Shown here piece by piece: positions 7,469-16,249 of a stretch of DNA of 49,171 bases. Every line of letters begins with the position of its first letter. Position 1 is the first letter of the stretch. The notes beneath the pieces are model-generated. The model made no database searches and was not told the DNA's origin. It saw only the letters and a program-made list of their open reading frames with translations. The stretch spans positions 1 through 49,171 of the forward strand of contig CANQVT010000016.1 in NCBI GenBank assembly GCA_947627365.1, given 5' to 3'. This DNA comes from an uncultured Lachnospiraceae bacterium. Lineage in GTDB: Bacteria; Bacillota; Clostridia; Lachnospirales; Lachnospiraceae. A program made the position numbers and the translations under genes.

Positions 7469-8236
7469 TTACAAGAAAGAATTTTCCCACTGCGACAGCA
7501 TCTCCCGCATCCACGCGCAGACGTCCATATGGTAGACCGGATCGAGATGTTCCGGCCGCAGCACCTCGTCGATCTCGCCCTGTGCGACAAGCCTTCCCCT
7601 GCTCATCAGAAGTGCGTCGCTTCCGAACGCCTTCGCAAGCGACAGATCATGCACGACCGAAACGACCGCGCGCCCCGGCTGCTTCACCCACTGCGCGATC
7701 AGCTCGAACACCTGCTTCTGGTAAACCAGATCCAGGTGGTTCGTCGGCTCATCCAGAAGCAAAAGCTTCGGATCCTGTGCGAACACCTGTGCCAGAAACG
7801 TCCTCTGCAGCTCGCCGCCCGAGAGTTTCAGCACCGACTGCCCCCGCAGCGCCTCCATCCCGGTCAGCGCAAGGGCGTCGTCCACCGCTTTCTCATCCTC
7901 GTCCTTTCTCCCTGTAAGCACCCTGGAGGAATAGGCGTAACGACCCAGGCGCACAACCTCCTCTACCGTGAACTCATAGCCGACAAAGTGATTCTGCGCA
8001 AGGACTCCTACCTCCTTCGCCCGCTGCGCGGCGGAAATCTTCTTCACATCTTTCCCGCGCAGAGACACTGTCCCGCTGTAGGCGACGCCCTGTGTGACCG
8101 CGTTCAGCACCGTGGACTTACCTGCTCCATTCGGCCCGACAATCATCAGCCACTGTCCCTCCGGGACATGAAAGTTCAGCCGGTCTACCACCGTGCAGCT
8201 TCCATAACTCACGGAGAGTTCCTTCACGTCCAGCAT
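7469..8236 (-). CDS. Corrinoid/iron-complex ABC transporter ATP-binding protein, BtuD/FecE type
   Basis: This 255-aa ATPase has Walker A GPNGAGKST, signature LSGGELQR, Walker B LLLLDEPTNH and the switch His in VVHD. I start it at MLDVKELSVSYG (8236), which has AAAGGGGTGA upstream; the longer frame from 8392 would overlap the permease gene and lacks family similarity. It would energise the FecCD-type permease encoded 73 nt upstream. The cobU neighbours favour cobinamide or cobalamin as cargo over siderophores. Confidence 0.9.
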   Translation of the reverse strand: MLDVKELSVSYGSCTVVDRLNFHVPEGQWLMIVGPNGAGKSTVLNAVTQGVAYSGTVSLRGKDVKKISAAQRAKEVGVLAQNHFVGYEFTVEEVVRLGRYAYSSRVLTGRKDEDEKAVDDALALTGMEALRGQSVLKLSGGELQRTFLAQVFAQDPKLLLLDEPTNHLDLVYQKQVFELIAQWVKQPGRAVVSVVHDLSLAKAFGSDALLMSRGRLVAQGEIDEVLRPEHLDPVYHMDVCAWMREMLSQWENSFL

Positions 8237-8309
8237 GCGGTCACCCCTTTCCGATCTGTTTGAATTTAATGCAGCACAGCACAATTTCCATAGGACATGC
8301 TGCCCACAT

Positions 8310-9338
8310 TTAATTTTTCCTCGTCTGGTAAAAAATGAACACGAAAACCACCGCGCCCACCAGACTGGTGACGACGCCGATCGGCAGCTCACGCGGGTTC
8401 AACAAAATGCGCGCCGCCAGATCTGCCAACAGCAAAAAAACGGCTCCGCCGAAGGCCGAAGCCGGAAGCAGCCGTCTGTGATTCGGTCCGACGATCATGC
8501 GAACCATGTGCGACGTAACCAGTCCCACAAAGCTGATCGTCCCTCCAATTGAGACGCAGACTCCGATCAATATGGACACCATGATCAGCACCGTCAGCTT
8601 CGTCCGGCGTACATCCACGCCGACGTGCCGCGCATTGTCCTCCCCCACCGCGAACGCGTTGAGCTCCCGCGCGTGAAAGAAAAGCACGCCGCCGCACAAC
8701 AAAAACGCCGCCAGAAGGATCGCCGCGTTCTTGTAACTGGAATTCTGCAGACTGCCCATCGTCCAGAACGTGATGCTCTGAATCTTGTCTGCCGCGAACG
8801 TGATCACGATACTCATGAGGCTCGACATAAACATGGAATAGATCACGCCGATCAGTATGATCGTGTTCGTCGACAGCGAATAGTCCAGCTTGTAGGCCAG
8901 ACCCAGGATCACCAGCAGCGACAGGAACGCGAACAGGATCGCCATGACCATCGTCCCGGAAAAGGGCAGCCAGGGGATCGCAACCCCGAGCGCGATCGCG
9001 AGCACCGCGCCGAGCGACGCGCCGGAGGACACCCCGAGCGTGGATCCGTCCGCCAGCGGATTCTTCAAAAGTCCCTGCATCGCCGCGCCCGCCAGAGAAA
9101 GCGCACTTCCCGAAAGCGCCACGCAAAATACGCGCGGCAGCCGCACCGAGAGAATGATCGAGTTCGACAACCCGGAGGTTTGCTCCTGTCCGGTCAGCGC
9201 GCTCCAGATCACCCGCACTGTCTCGGGTAAAGGAATACTGACGCTGCCGACGCAGACACAGAGACACATCACAGCCAGCGTGACAAGGCTGAACATCACA
9301 TATTCAATTGGCCGAAAATGCTCTGGGCGCTTTCTCAT
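8310..9338 (-). CDS. FecCD-family ABC permease (probable corrinoid uptake, BtuC-like)
   Basis: This 342-aa polytopic membrane protein belongs to the iron-siderophore/vitamin B12 permease family (about ten membrane helices). Family hallmarks are LPRVFCVALSGSALSLAGAAMQGLLKNPLADGS split over the second helix region, the GxxxGA-type stretch SSGASLGAVLAIALG, and LLPASAFGGAVFLLLADLAAR near the end with RELPIGVVTSLVGA. GGAGAAG precedes the ATG. It sits between the binding-protein and ATPase genes of the same operon. Confidence 0.92.
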   Translation of the reverse strand: MRKRPEHFRPIEYVMFSLVTLAVMCLCVCVGSVSIPLPETVRVIWSALTGQEQTSGLSNSIILSVRLPRVFCVALSGSALSLAGAAMQGLLKNPLADGSTLGVSSGASLGAVLAIALGVAIPWLPFSGTMVMAILFAFLSLLVILGLAYKLDYSLSTNTIILIGVIYSMFMSSLMSIVITFAADKIQSITFWTMGSLQNSSYKNAAILLAAFLLCGGVLFFHARELNAFAVGEDNARHVGVDVRRTKLTVLIMVSILIGVCVSIGGTISFVGLVTSHMVRMIVGPNHRRLLPASAFGGAVFLLLADLAARILLNPRELPIGVVTSLVGAVVFVFIFYQTRKN

Positions 9339-9434
9339 CCACGCTTCTCCTAATTCCTGTCATCCAATGTAACTCACATATTCATGCGTTTCCCAGCGTT
9401 CGGTCCCTATTGCTCTGTCCCTCTATATTCTGTC

Positions 9435-10424
9435 CTACTCGATTTCCACAGATTCCGCCGGAGTCACTTCCGTCGCGACTTCCGACTCTTCCTCAGTCCC
9501 ACCATAAATAAAGTCATACAGCAGCTTCGCGCCGTCCGCCAGCCGCGGAGCCGGGCGAGACAGTTCATCGTCCTGCAGGTTCAGGATTTTCTGATTTTTT
9601 ACCGCGCTCACATTTTCCCAGCCTTTGCGGGAAAGGATCTCCTCCGTCGGCGTCGGGCCTTCCCCGTAGTACATCGTAATCGTCACAATGAAATCCGGGT
9701 TGCGCTCCAGCACCTGCTCCTCTGAGATCTCTCCCCAGCCGTCGACATCCGAGAAGCAGTTTTTCACACCCAGCATCGTAGCGATCTCATCCATGAATGT
9801 ATTCGCGCCCGACGTCCAGAGGCCATACTCCAGCGGCGACACCTCAAAATAAACTGTCTGCGTCCCGTCTCCTGTCGCCTTTTCGGAGAGCTGTGCAAAC
9901 GTGTCCTTCATCCCGTCGATGACCTCCGCCGCCTTCTCGTCCTGTCCCATCAGCGCACCGATCATCTTGATCGCCGTATATACGCCCTCGATATCCTTCG
10001 CCTCACTGACAACCACCCTGATGCCTGCGTCTTCAAGCATCTGCACCTGCTCCTCCGTCTGCGCCATATCGCTCATGAGCAGCACATCCGGATCCAGCGC
10101 GATCACTTCCTCAATGTTCATATCCTCGCCGGAGTTCACCTCCGGCACCTCCAGAACCTCCTCCGGATAATCGCAGTAGGTGCCGCGGCCGACCAGCTTG
10201 TCCCCCGCGCCGATTGCATAGAGGATCTCGCAGTCCGAAGCTGTGAGCGCCACGATGCGCTCCGCCGGCTGCTCCAGTGTGATCTCGCGGCCTTTCATAT
10301 CCGTAATACTCACGCCGCCCGCATTCTCCTCGTCAGCGCTCGCCGTCAGCCCGGTAATCCCTGCGGCAAGACACGCCGCCAGCCCCAGTGAATACAGGAT
10401 TGTCCTCTTTTTTTCTCTCAACAT
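9435..10424 (-). CDS. Corrinoid/iron-type ABC transporter substrate-binding protein, BtuF-like
   Basis: This 329-aa exported protein has a signal region MLREKKRTILYSLGLAACLAAG. LAAC may be a lipobox (Cys 18), or cleavage could follow ASA a little later. The mature part shows the class III binding-protein pattern: DMKGREITLEQPAERIVALT, then VLEVPEVNSGEDMNIEEVIALDPDVLLMS, and a long helix linking two lobes. It would capture a metal chelate or corrinoid and deliver it to the permease encoded 96 nt downstream. The acidic Glu/Thr/Ser tail is typical of exported proteins in this genome. I see no cobalamin riboswitch upstream; the 58 nt before it end in the preceding gene. Confidence 0.87.
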   Translation of the reverse strand: MLREKKRTILYSLGLAACLAAGITGLTASADEENAGGVSITDMKGREITLEQPAERIVALTASDCEILYAIGAGDKLVGRGTYCDYPEEVLEVPEVNSGEDMNIEEVIALDPDVLLMSDMAQTEEQVQMLEDAGIRVVVSEAKDIEGVYTAIKMIGALMGQDEKAAEVIDGMKDTFAQLSEKATGDGTQTVYFEVSPLEYGLWTSGANTFMDEIATMLGVKNCFSDVDGWGEISEEQVLERNPDFIVTITMYYGEGPTPTEEILSRKGWENVSAVKNQKILNLQDDELSRPAPRLADGAKLLYDFIYGGTEEESEVATEVTPAESVEIE

Positions 10425-10482
10425 ATTTCTTTCCTCTCTTTCCTCATGTTTCTCATTCTCTATGGTAAAGATCTGACAGGTC

Positions 10483-11970
10483 TCACTCGTCCCCTCTTGG
10501 ATAGCCTGCCGGATCGATCCCGTCGGCGTCCTTCTCTTTCACCCTGGTTCCGGTCATCTCCGCCTCGAGTCTTTCTCTTTTGTGCAGCTCCTCCACAAGC
10601 TCTTCGAGCGACAGACTATCGATCATGGATTCCTTTTCCCGCAGGATTCTCTCCGTCCTCTCTCTCTTTCTCCGGCTTCTGGAGCCTCTGATCGCCCGCC
10701 GCAGCAGAACCAGAATCAGCAGGAACAAAAACAGCATAAACAGACACCCGAGAGCAAACACCTGCTCAAAATGCGCTTTCGCATATTCAGAAGCAGCGAC
10801 GCGTCCCTCATTCCAGTATTTCTCCACCTGCTCCAGCACCGCGTCAATGCTGTTCTCAGACTTTCGGGTTCCCTCTGTTTCTTCTCCGACGTATTCAGCA
10901 CCGCTCTCCGCAATATTTTCTTCCGTGCCCGTTGCCGTTTGCGGTGTGCCGTCCGTCTCACTGGACACAGCTTCCGTCTGCGATGATGAGCCTTCTCCCG
11001 GCTCCTGCCCGGTTTCGCCCGGCTCCTGCGAGGACGAGATCGGCTCCAGCCCGGTCACCCCAAGCGTCTGTATCTCTGATTCTCCGTCGTTCTTCTTGTC
11101 GTCAGACGCATCTCCAAATCCATAGTATAGAAGATCAATCGTCTCTGCATAAGCCGCGTCGGCTTCAGGCACTTCCAGCACCACGGAGACGAGATTCTTT
11201 TTTCCATCGCTTCCAAAGGTCACAATCGAGTTCAGCCCCTGCGAGGTATAGCTGCTCTTCCCTCCGAGACACCATTCCTGATAATAGCCCGAGTCCTCCT
11301 GAAGCATCTGGTGATAATTCGTAAGCTGCCTTGGGCCGTCCGTCAGATTGGTAGCCGGAATCGTGTACTCCGTCAGCCTGCATATTTCACGGAAGGTCTC
11401 ATTCTCGTAGGCCGCCCTGGAAATCAGGGCAAAATCGTAAGCAGAGGTATAAAGCTCCTCACTGTAAAGACCATGCGGATTTGAAAAGTGAGTGTTCTTG
11501 CAGCCAAGCTCCGCCGCCCGGTCGTTCATCATTGCGGCAAAGGCTTCCGGGCTTCCTGCCATATATTCCGCGACGCCGTTGGCGACGTCGTTGGCCGAGC
11601 TCAGCATGATCGCGCAGGCCGCATCGTAGAGAGTGATCTCCTCGCCCGGCTGAAGCTCAAGCTTCATACTGTCCTCCTCCAGATCATAGATGATCTCCGA
11701 GAAGGAAACCGTCCTTGTCAAATCACAGTTTTCAGCCATAAGCAGCACCGTCATGATCTTCGTCAGACCACCCGGATACAGCTTTTCATTCTCTGCCTTA
11801 CTGCAGATGACATCCCCTGTCCCCAGATCCATCACCACCGCAGATTTTGCGGAAAGCTCCGGCATCGCTTCAGCATCCTCCGTTTCCCCATGCACCACAA
11901 AGGAAGGAAGCAGCGTCAGGCACAAGAGCAGAAAAGACATGCCTCTGTATTTCCATTTTTTCATTTTCAT
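10483..11970 (-). CDS. Peptidase S11 (DacA-like) protein lacking the catalytic serine
   Basis: This 495-aa exported protein has the fold of D-Ala-D-Ala carboxypeptidases of the PBP5 type. The signal peptide (residues 5-28) comes first, then the S11 domain (about 38-285). The S-x-x-K motif reads PGGLTK (66-71): the nucleophile position 68 is Gly, encoded GGT. The SxN motif SAN (125-127) is intact, while the KTG motif is KSS (238-240). A Ser/Thr/Glu/Gly-rich linker (about 300-370) leads to a membrane helix (404-424) and a basic, coiled-coil-like cytoplasmic tail. The ATG at 11970 has GGGAGGAAG upstream. Carboxypeptidase activity by the usual mechanism is not expected; it may bind peptidoglycan stems without cutting them. 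Confidence 0.85.
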   Translation of the reverse strand: MKMKKWKYRGMSFLLLCLTLLPSFVVHGETEDAEAMPELSAKSAVVMDLGTGDVICSKAENEKLYPGGLTKIMTVLLMAENCDLTRTVSFSEIIYDLEEDSMKLELQPGEEITLYDAACAIMLSSANDVANGVAEYMAGSPEAFAAMMNDRAAELGCKNTHFSNPHGLYSEELYTSAYDFALISRAAYENETFREICRLTEYTIPATNLTDGPRQLTNYHQMLQEDSGYYQEWCLGGKSSYTSQGLNSIVTFGSDGKKNLVSVVLEVPEADAAYAETIDLLYYGFGDASDDKKNDGESEIQTLGVTGLEPISSSQEPGETGQEPGEGSSSQTEAVSSETDGTPQTATGTEENIAESGAEYVGEETEGTRKSENSIDAVLEQVEKYWNEGRVAASEYAKAHFEQVFALGCLFMLFLFLLILVLLRRAIRGSRSRRKRERTERILREKESMIDSLSLEELVEELHKRERLEAEMTGTRVKEKDADGIDPAGYPRGDE

Positions 11971-12017
11971 ATCTTCCTCCCGCGTTGTTCCGGCCATAAC
12001 CTGCCGGAGTGACATCG

Positions 12018-13571
12018 TCAGAGATAATTCACACCAAGACTTATTCCGGTCTGATTTGCCAGTGTCAGAAATTCATGCATCTGCCTCTGCGTCAGCACCG
12101 CGGCCGGACGAAATTCGCCGGACGTCTGCGTCACGATTCCCCGCGCGGCAGCCCATTGCACCGCGATATAATACCATGCATTGGTACTGACGTCATCAAA
12201 AGCGGCCGTGGCAGAAGCAGCCTCCTCCGGATTTCCAAAAGCCTGATAGAGCATGTTCAGGAAACCGGCTTTCGTAATGGCATCATTCGGAGAAAAGGTC
12301 ATGGCGCTGCTTCCGGATATGATACCCTTCGAGACAGCCCAGCGCACAGCGTTGTAATAGTAATCATACTCCGACACATCCGTGAACATGAACTCTCCCT
12401 CGGATTCCGGAAAGCCTGCCGCCGCCCAGAGCTGATAAACCGCGTCCGCCCTGGTCGTCACGATATCCGACGCGTCCGAATCCCCGGCCGGAGCATACAG
12501 CCGACAAGGATACCATGTCGCCAGATTGGTAAAGTAGCCGCTGTTTCGATTGTATCCCGCCTGATCCTGGAAATGCCACCACTCCGATCCCAGGCCGGTC
12601 AGCCCCGCCTCGATCATGTACGCGCAGAGCCGTTTTGCCTCTTCTGTCATCGTGCCGGCAAAGTTGTTTTCGTAATAGCTGTACGGCTTTCCGTACAGAT
12701 CCGCCGCCATTCTTCCTCCGGAGGAATAGTTCAGCAGCACAGCGTCTCCGGAAAGCACATGCATCTTCGTAGGCATATCCGCCTCTTCCCCGCCTCTCAC
12801 CATGGTGACGTCGATCGCACAGCCGATGTTATGCGCTGAAAGGGCAGACGCCACATAAAAGCTCGTGTCATAGCCGCCCAGCACCAGCGCGCCTCCGCTC
12901 TGCTCGTAGAGACTGTTAAACGAGGAACTCATCAAGTGCGTGGCCGTATTCGTCCGGTAGGCGTCGTAGATCTTGAAATTATAGCCGTCCGCCGCCGCCA
13001 TGCTCCTGGCCGCTGAAATCCGCTCCGCGGCGGTAAACAGGATCGGAACGATAAACTCATATTTCCCCAGTTTCTCATTCCACACCTTTCCTGCCTTGTC
13101 CGCGGCGGAAGTTTTATCATAAAAATCGAGGACGTCGCCGTTATAGTACAGCTGATCGCCGAAAATACTAAGCTTCAGGTTTGTCGTTCCTCTCTCGGTC
13201 GTCGCCGTAAAGACCGACCCCGTGGCATTTGTCAGGTTGTAGATAATGTCCGGCTCCACGTCAGGCAGATTGACCAGGACATTGCCGGTATCCACATATC
13301 CGGTCATTCCATTGTATTCGACCTGCAAAAGATTTTCGTTGTACCTGCCCAGAATCCGGAACGGCTCTTTCGCCTCAATCGTCCCGATAGCGCTCATGTC
13401 CTCCTGATACACGGTGAGGGAAGTGGTTCCCCAGCCGGTAGCGCCGGAGATGCCTGCAGAAAAGTCGTCCGCGGACGCCCGCAGGCAAAAGCCTGTCCCT
13501 GCAAGGCACTGCACGACAAAGGCCAGAAGCAAAGCATAAAACATGCCGTATCCGCGCTTTTTCACACGCAT
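12018..13571 (-). CDS. Exported M15 (VanX/VanY-type) D-Ala peptidase with SH3-like domain and SLH repeats
   Basis: In this 517-aa protein a signal peptide (1-34) is followed by an SH3-like segment (about 40-103), a zinc peptidase domain (about 115-355) and two SLH repeats (about 395-445 and 457-510). Metal and active-site residues are visible: Arg206 in YDAYRT, the SAHNIGCAID motif with His247 and Asp254, and the GSEWWHF motif with Glu330 and His333. It would trim D-Ala-containing peptidoglycan peptides at the cell surface, anchored by the SLH repeats to secondary wall polymer. GGAGGG precedes the ATG. It ends 47 nt before the S11-like gene, and both probably belong to one envelope operon. 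Confidence 0.87.
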   Translation of the reverse strand: MRVKKRGYGMFYALLLAFVVQCLAGTGFCLRASADDFSAGISGATGWGTTSLTVYQEDMSAIGTIEAKEPFRILGRYNENLLQVEYNGMTGYVDTGNVLVNLPDVEPDIIYNLTNATGSVFTATTERGTTNLKLSIFGDQLYYNGDVLDFYDKTSAADKAGKVWNEKLGKYEFIVPILFTAAERISAARSMAAADGYNFKIYDAYRTNTATHLMSSSFNSLYEQSGGALVLGGYDTSFYVASALSAHNIGCAIDVTMVRGGEEADMPTKMHVLSGDAVLLNYSSGGRMAADLYGKPYSYYENNFAGTMTEEAKRLCAYMIEAGLTGLGSEWWHFQDQAGYNRNSGYFTNLATWYPCRLYAPAGDSDASDIVTTRADAVYQLWAAAGFPESEGEFMFTDVSEYDYYYNAVRWAVSKGIISGSSAMTFSPNDAITKAGFLNMLYQAFGNPEEAASATAAFDDVSTNAWYYIAVQWAAARGIVTQTSGEFRPAAVLTQRQMHEFLTLANQTGISLGVNYL

Positions 13572-13603
13572 TCTTTTCCCTCCAGTCTAAATGATATCTG
13601 AAA

Positions 13604-16039
13604 TCAAAAAGCCACAACTTTTTGTACGGAATGTGCTACCGGATAAGAACCGTATCCATAGATTCCGGCGCACCACCCTGCCCACTGAGCCTCCGGGTCG
13701 TAATGGTATCCGTTGATCATCACCCAGGAATGCCTGGTCATGCCGTCTGCCGCCCCGTCCCTGGAGCCGGAAACCCTGCCGCAGACCACCTCGGGATCAT
13801 AGCCGATCTCTTCTGCCAGAGCGGCAAAAGCGCAGGCAAAACCATAGCAGTTTCCGCTGCCGCTGCTCAGAACGTTGAGCGCCATGGCTCTCTGCCAGCC
13901 CTCCGCATTCAGATCCGGATATTTGCCCGCATAGGAGATATGCCCTCTTGTCACGTAGCTCCAGCAGGCGGACAGCTTCTCCCTCTGGGTCATCGTGTCG
14001 TCCGTGATGGAATTCACGATCTGAAGCGTCAGCTTTTTCAGGCTCACGTTTGTGCTGTCAAGCGCGACTCCGTTTCTTCCGAAACGGATTCCTTCATATG
14101 TCTCAGAGCTTTTCAGCCTGCCCTCCGCGTCAGAGTAATACAGCTTGTCTCCGAGGACCTTCCAGCCCTCCGAAACCGTGCCTCCTGCCATCACATAGCA
14201 CGGTTCTCCATTGATTTTCACGATGGTGTCCTCTGCTGGAGTGAATCTCAGATACCGATAATACTCTCCGTCTTCCTCCACGACCACCATCTCCGGCACC
14301 GGCTCCGTCTCAGTTTCGGTCTCCTGCTCTCCCTGCGACGTTTCTGTGGAAGAAAGATTCTCCTCCACAATCACGGCGACCTTGGAGATATAACCCTCGC
14401 GTCCGTCTTTGAGGGAAATCTTAAACCATTTTCCGGTCTCGGCAAGCACCTTGATTTCCGCACCTTTGTCCGCCACTGTGATCTTATCGCAGTCCAGACC
14501 TGCGCCGGAACGCACATACGCTGTGCTGATAACTGTCATCGTCTGCGGCACGTCGAATACGATCTCGTCTCCCTCTTCCGTAAGCCTGCCCGCCTTTCCG
14601 GTCTTGGCGGAAGTATATTTGATCGCCAGAAAGCTTCCGTACACAACCAGATGCGGCGATTTGATATCGTCCTTGTCCACCTCGGAGAAAGTATGCTCCT
14701 CTCCATCCCCGTCTATCAGAGTCAGCACGTCGCCCGCCAGATGCGCTTCCGTAAATGTCAGCCCTGTGCGGTTGTCCAGCGTCAGGACGTCCTCGCCCTC
14801 CTCATCAACCTTTACTTCCGTTGATGTCTCGCTCTCTGTCTCGGCTTCTGTCTCATCTTCCGTTTCATCTTCCGTCTCATCCTCCGCCACGGCTTCTGCG
14901 GTATCTTCTGCCTCTGTCTCAGCTGCCGTTAGCGTCTCCGATTCCGATTCCGTTTCTTCCCCATCAGCCTCGGTCGCTGCTTCCGTCTCCGTCTCGGCTG
15001 CTGTCAACGTCTCCGTTTCCGTTTCTTCTTCATCGGCCTGCGTCCCAGCTTCCGTCTCTGTCTCGGCTGCCGTCAACGTCTCTGACTCATCCTCCGTGTC
15101 AGCTCCGGCTCCAGACTCTCCGCCGGCTTCGGCCGTCGTCTCCAGCGATACCTCGTAGACGTCCTCGACCTTATAGATTTCCTCGTAGAGATCCGAGTCG
15201 GTATCCAGCATATAGTATTTCAGAGCCGAATCTGCCTCGTACTTGTCCAGATTTGTGTCAAAAACATACCATTTCCCGTCAATCTCTATCTCCGTCCAGG
15301 CATGCGGCTGCCAGGACGTCGCAGAAAAGCCGTCCGTCGTCCCGATGCATATTCTCACCTCATAATCTGTGGCTTCCTTCGCCAGAAAAGCGTACAATGC
15401 CGCATAGTGATAACAGCTTCCCGCCATATCGGAGAGCATCTCGGCGGCATAATCCTCCTGCCATCCGTCATAAGGCTCAAAACCGACCTTCCGCTCATAG
15501 CTGTATTCATCCTCTACATACTGAAACAACGCCTTCAGCTCTACCTCCCGGCTGCTGGCTACCGCCGTCTCGTGTTCAACCAGCGCCGCCAGCATACTCC
15601 GGAAGTCCGACTTTTGTGTCGTCAGCGCTTCCGCTCCCATGAAATATATATTGTCCTCTGTCTTATAGACATAGACTTGAAAATTGTCATAATACCACGT
15701 GCCGTCCTCGCCGGTCTCTTCACCGCTCTCGCCAAACCAGCAGCCCTGTCCGAAATACTCCGTGTCGTTTGGCTCCCCGATCAGCTTCAGAAGAGGATCG
15801 ATATCCGTGTCCGCCTGAGCAGCCTTGCGCAGCTCGTTCGTCTTCTCCTCATCGAGCTCGCCGTTCTCCGAATAGAAACAAAATTCTCCATCAACCACCT
15901 GGATTCCTGTCGAGACCTCCGCCGCCGTATCCGCAGCGCCTTCCTCCATATCCAGTGCCAGCGTCTGAAGCCGCGCCCCCGATCCCAGGGTCAATGCAAA
16001 TGCCAGAGTCAAAGCCAGAATCTTCTTTCTACGTTTCAC
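13604..16039 (-). CDS. Exported protein with two transglutaminase-like domains, SH3 domain and Glu/Thr repeats
   Basis: I start this 811-aa protein at GTG 16039, which has GGGGG 8 nt upstream and gives a clean signal peptide (KRRKKILALTLAFALTLG); a TTG at 16066 is the alternative. The first transglutaminase-like domain (about 165-275) has Cys209 in GSCYHYAAL, His246 and Asp261. A Glu/Thr/Ala-rich stretch follows (about 300-420) with three imperfect LTAAETETEA-type units, then a bacterial SH3 domain (about 495-555). The second transglutaminase-like domain at the C-terminus has Cys731 in GNCYGFACAF, His770 and Asp781. Both triads look intact, so two thiol-dependent peptidase or crosslinking sites are likely. 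The wall substrate is unknown. Confidence 0.85.
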   Translation of the reverse strand: MKRRKKILALTLAFALTLGSGARLQTLALDMEEGAADTAAEVSTGIQVVDGEFCFYSENGELDEEKTNELRKAAQADTDIDPLLKLIGEPNDTEYFGQGCWFGESGEETGEDGTWYYDNFQVYVYKTEDNIYFMGAEALTTQKSDFRSMLAALVEHETAVASSREVELKALFQYVEDEYSYERKVGFEPYDGWQEDYAAEMLSDMAGSCYHYAALYAFLAKEATDYEVRICIGTTDGFSATSWQPHAWTEIEIDGKWYVFDTNLDKYEADSALKYYMLDTDSDLYEEIYKVEDVYEVSLETTAEAGGESGAGADTEDESETLTAAETETEAGTQADEEETETETLTAAETETEAATEADGEETESESETLTAAETEAEDTAEAVAEDETEDETEDETEAETESETSTEVKVDEEGEDVLTLDNRTGLTFTEAHLAGDVLTLIDGDGEEHTFSEVDKDDIKSPHLVVYGSFLAIKYTSAKTGKAGRLTEEGDEIVFDVPQTMTVISTAYVRSGAGLDCDKITVADKGAEIKVLAETGKWFKISLKDGREGYISKVAVIVEENLSSTETSQGEQETETETEPVPEMVVVEEDGEYYRYLRFTPAEDTIVKINGEPCYVMAGGTVSEGWKVLGDKLYYSDAEGRLKSSETYEGIRFGRNGVALDSTNVSLKKLTLQIVNSITDDTMTQREKLSACWSYVTRGHISYAGKYPDLNAEGWQRAMALNVLSSGSGNCYGFACAFAALAEEIGYDPEVVCGRVSGSRDGAADGMTRHSWVMINGYHYDPEAQWAGWCAGIYGYGSYPVAHSVQKVVAF
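14820..15090 (-). repeat. Coding low-complexity Glu/Thr repeat region
   Basis: This region inside the double-transglutaminase gene encodes three imperfect units of about 25 residues, each containing LTAAETE followed by acidic/Thr/Ser residues, and then a DETEDETEDETEAETE-type tract. At the DNA level it is a chain of degenerate hexanucleotide repeats, which could vary in length by slippage. It probably forms an extended, flexible surface linker. Confidence 0.75.
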
Positions 16040-16094
16040 CTTAACGTCCCCCGCATACCTTCTCAAATAGTCTGAAACTCAATTCACAACCATA

Positions 16095-16122
16095 ATTTTA
16101 CCATCGTCGGGAAACGTGTCAA
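16095..16122 (-). promoter_or_regulatory. Promoter of the envelope-protein operon
   Basis: On the minus strand TTGACA (16117-16122), a 16-nt spacer and TAAAAT (16095-16100) form a near-consensus sigma-A promoter about 55 nt upstream of the transglutaminase gene start. No comparable promoter is visible before the next genes, so the peptidase genes downstream may depend on it. Confidence 0.6.
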
Positions 16123-16182
16123 TACTTTTTTCACTTTTTGTCTGAGCATTTTTATTCTTTTGGCAAAACAAAAACAGATGCA

Positions 16183-16233
16183 AAAACAGACAATCCCGCA
16201 AGCGGCAGGCAGGCTTCCGATCATGTCTGTTTT
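16183..16233 (-). terminator. Possible terminator after spoIVB
   Basis: Downstream of the spoIVB stop, AAAACAGACA can pair with TGTCTGTTTT (10 bp). The intervening 31 nt include an inner CCGC-TT-GCGG hairpin. The descending strand runs into TTTTTG. It is consistent with a Rho-independent terminator, though the loop is long. Confidence 0.5.
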
Positions 16234-16249
16234 CTCTCTTTGTTCAAAC

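Noticed and set aside
7469..8392. Longer BtuD-like protein starting at 8392
   Set aside because: The extra 52 residues lack family similarity and overlap the permease gene. The ATG at 8236 has a good ribosome site and standard N-terminus.
10425..10482. Cobalamin riboswitch expected before the corrinoid uptake genes
   Set aside because: The gap is only 58 nt, and no B12-box-like conserved core was seen there or in the other gaps of the cluster.
14820..15090. Regular repeats that might be read as a CRISPR array
   Set aside because: Units are in-frame degenerate codons for Glu/Thr/Ala without unique spacers, inside a clear coding region.
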